From Deltaproteobacteria bacterium (GTDB lineage Bacteria; Desulfobacterota; DSM-4660; Desulfatiglandales; Desulfatiglandaceae), in assembly GCA_021159825.1 (NCBI GenBank), contig JAGHDR010000357.1:1-6437 (forward strand): a stretch of DNA of 6,437 nucleotides, read 5' to 3'. The position numbers and the translations under genes were made by a program. Numbering within the stretch: position 1 is the stretch's first letter; each line of letters opens with the position of its first letter. The notes under the pieces are model-generated. The model worked only from the letters and a program-made list of their open reading frames with translations. It was not told the DNA's origin and searched no databases. Positions 5,893 to 6,437 of the stretch are shown here, one piece after another.

Positions 5893-6437
5893 ATGCTACT
5901 TCATTTAAGAAAAACCGGCCTCTGTTTATGGGCGATCCTTAGTTTGGCCCTGGCATTTGCCGGTTGCGCCACCGACTCCCATCAAAAAAGCACGGCATCC
6001 GGCCCATCTACGGGAACCGGACCTGATCCATCCTCAAACCCGTCCGCTGTTTATGGCGATTCGGAAGAAGCAGCACACCATTTTCCGGAAATGGACACCG
6101 GTGATAACGCTTTTCTCCATCATGAAAATGGAGAGGACATCACATCATTTCCCCGGATGGACAAAGCGGAGAAATCCAACCGGGAACGGCTCGACTCCGC
6201 CCTCGAATTCTGCAATGCGTCCAATGATTTCTGGGAACAGGGAGATCTGGAAAACGCCATTGATGCGTTGGATGAATCCTATTCCATCATACTGAAAATC
6301 GCTCCCAACAAATCACCGGAAATTCAGCAACAGATAGATGATTTGCGGTTCACCATCTCCCAACGCATCTTGCAGGTCTATTCATCCCGATTTACCGTTT
6401 TAAACGGCAATCACAAAGAAATTCCCATGGATATGAA
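5893..6437 (+). CDS. Lipoprotein, probably MltD-like lytic transglycosylase, N-terminal part (runs off right edge)
   Basis: An open frame from ATG 5893 to the window end, 181 complete codons with no stop. Residues 1-24 form a lipoprotein signal peptide (basic start MLLHLRK, hydrophobic core, lipobox FAGC with Cys25). Phe at -3 is unusual, since Leu is typical. Ala at +2 would suit outer-membrane sorting. A Ser/Pro/Gly/Thr-rich linker of about 35 residues follows, then an acidic region and a helical, TPR-like stretch (LDSALEFCNASNDFWEQGD). The visible part ends in VYSSRFTVLNGNHKEIPMDM, which I recognise as the kind of sequence just before the transglycosylase domain of deltaproteobacterial MltD/LysM proteins. 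Those proteins cleave peptidoglycan glycan strands in the periplasm. The catalytic SLT domain and any LysM repeats would be beyond the edge, so the function is inferred and only the lipoprotein nature is seen directly. Confidence 0.68.
   Translation, partial: MLLHLRKTGLCLWAILSLALAFAGCATDSHQKSTASGPSTGTGPDPSSNPSAVYGDSEEAAHHFPEMDTGDNAFLHHENGEDITSFPRMDKAEKSNRERLDSALEFCNASNDFWEQGDLENAIDALDESYSIILKIAPNKSPEIQQQIDDLRFTISQRILQVYSSRFTVLNGNHKEIPMDM

Noticed and set aside
5957..6295. 112-residue plus-strand open frame
   Set aside because: It is a frame-shifted shadow of the lipoprotein gene, whose own frame has an RBS, signal peptide and lipobox.

Overview
The window looks like chromosomal DNA of a Desulfobacterota (former Deltaproteobacteria) bacterium, perhaps a sulfate reducer of the Desulfobacteraceae/Desulfosarcinaceae type. 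This rests on the character of the proteins (a Desulfo-type transglutaminase-like membrane protein, a DUF151 nuclease-family protein, an HD-domain CCA nucleotidyltransferase and an MltD-like lipoprotein), a moderate GC content, and intergenic repeats of a kind I associate with these genomes. The taxonomic call is an inference and no database was searched.

Layout. Two genes lie on the minus strand at the left: the N-terminal 280 codons of a membrane-anchored transglutaminase-like protein (840 to 1, continuing past the left edge) and a complete bifunctional nuclease/DUF151 gene (1642 to 1145). The ~300 bp between them holds no gene but three different repeats: a short palindrome (874-904), a ~190 bp imperfect foldback palindrome centred at 996/997 (901-1092), and a 14-bp tandem repeat (1105-1138). 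A divergent intergenic region (1643-1896) carries a likely sigma70 promoter for the DUF151 gene, a 32-bp dyad centred on its -35 box, and two small hairpins in the presumed plsB leader.

Three genes lie on the plus strand to the right. plsB (1897-4449, glycerol-3-phosphate acyltransferase) and cca (4474-5787, tRNA nucleotidyltransferase with an HD domain) are 24 nt apart and probably cotranscribed. After a clear sigma70 promoter (TTGACA-16-TATACT) comes the start of a lipoprotein gene (5893 to the right edge), probably an MltD-like lytic transglycosylase.

Function. These are mainly housekeeping genes: phospholipid synthesis, tRNA 3'-end maturation and cell-wall remodelling. I found no defence island, CRISPR array, prophage, RNA gene or new multigene system. 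The parts most worth a second look are the repeat-filled gap at 841-1144, the operator-like dyad between the divergent genes, and the internal duplication in PlsB, whose first copy has lost the catalytic residues.
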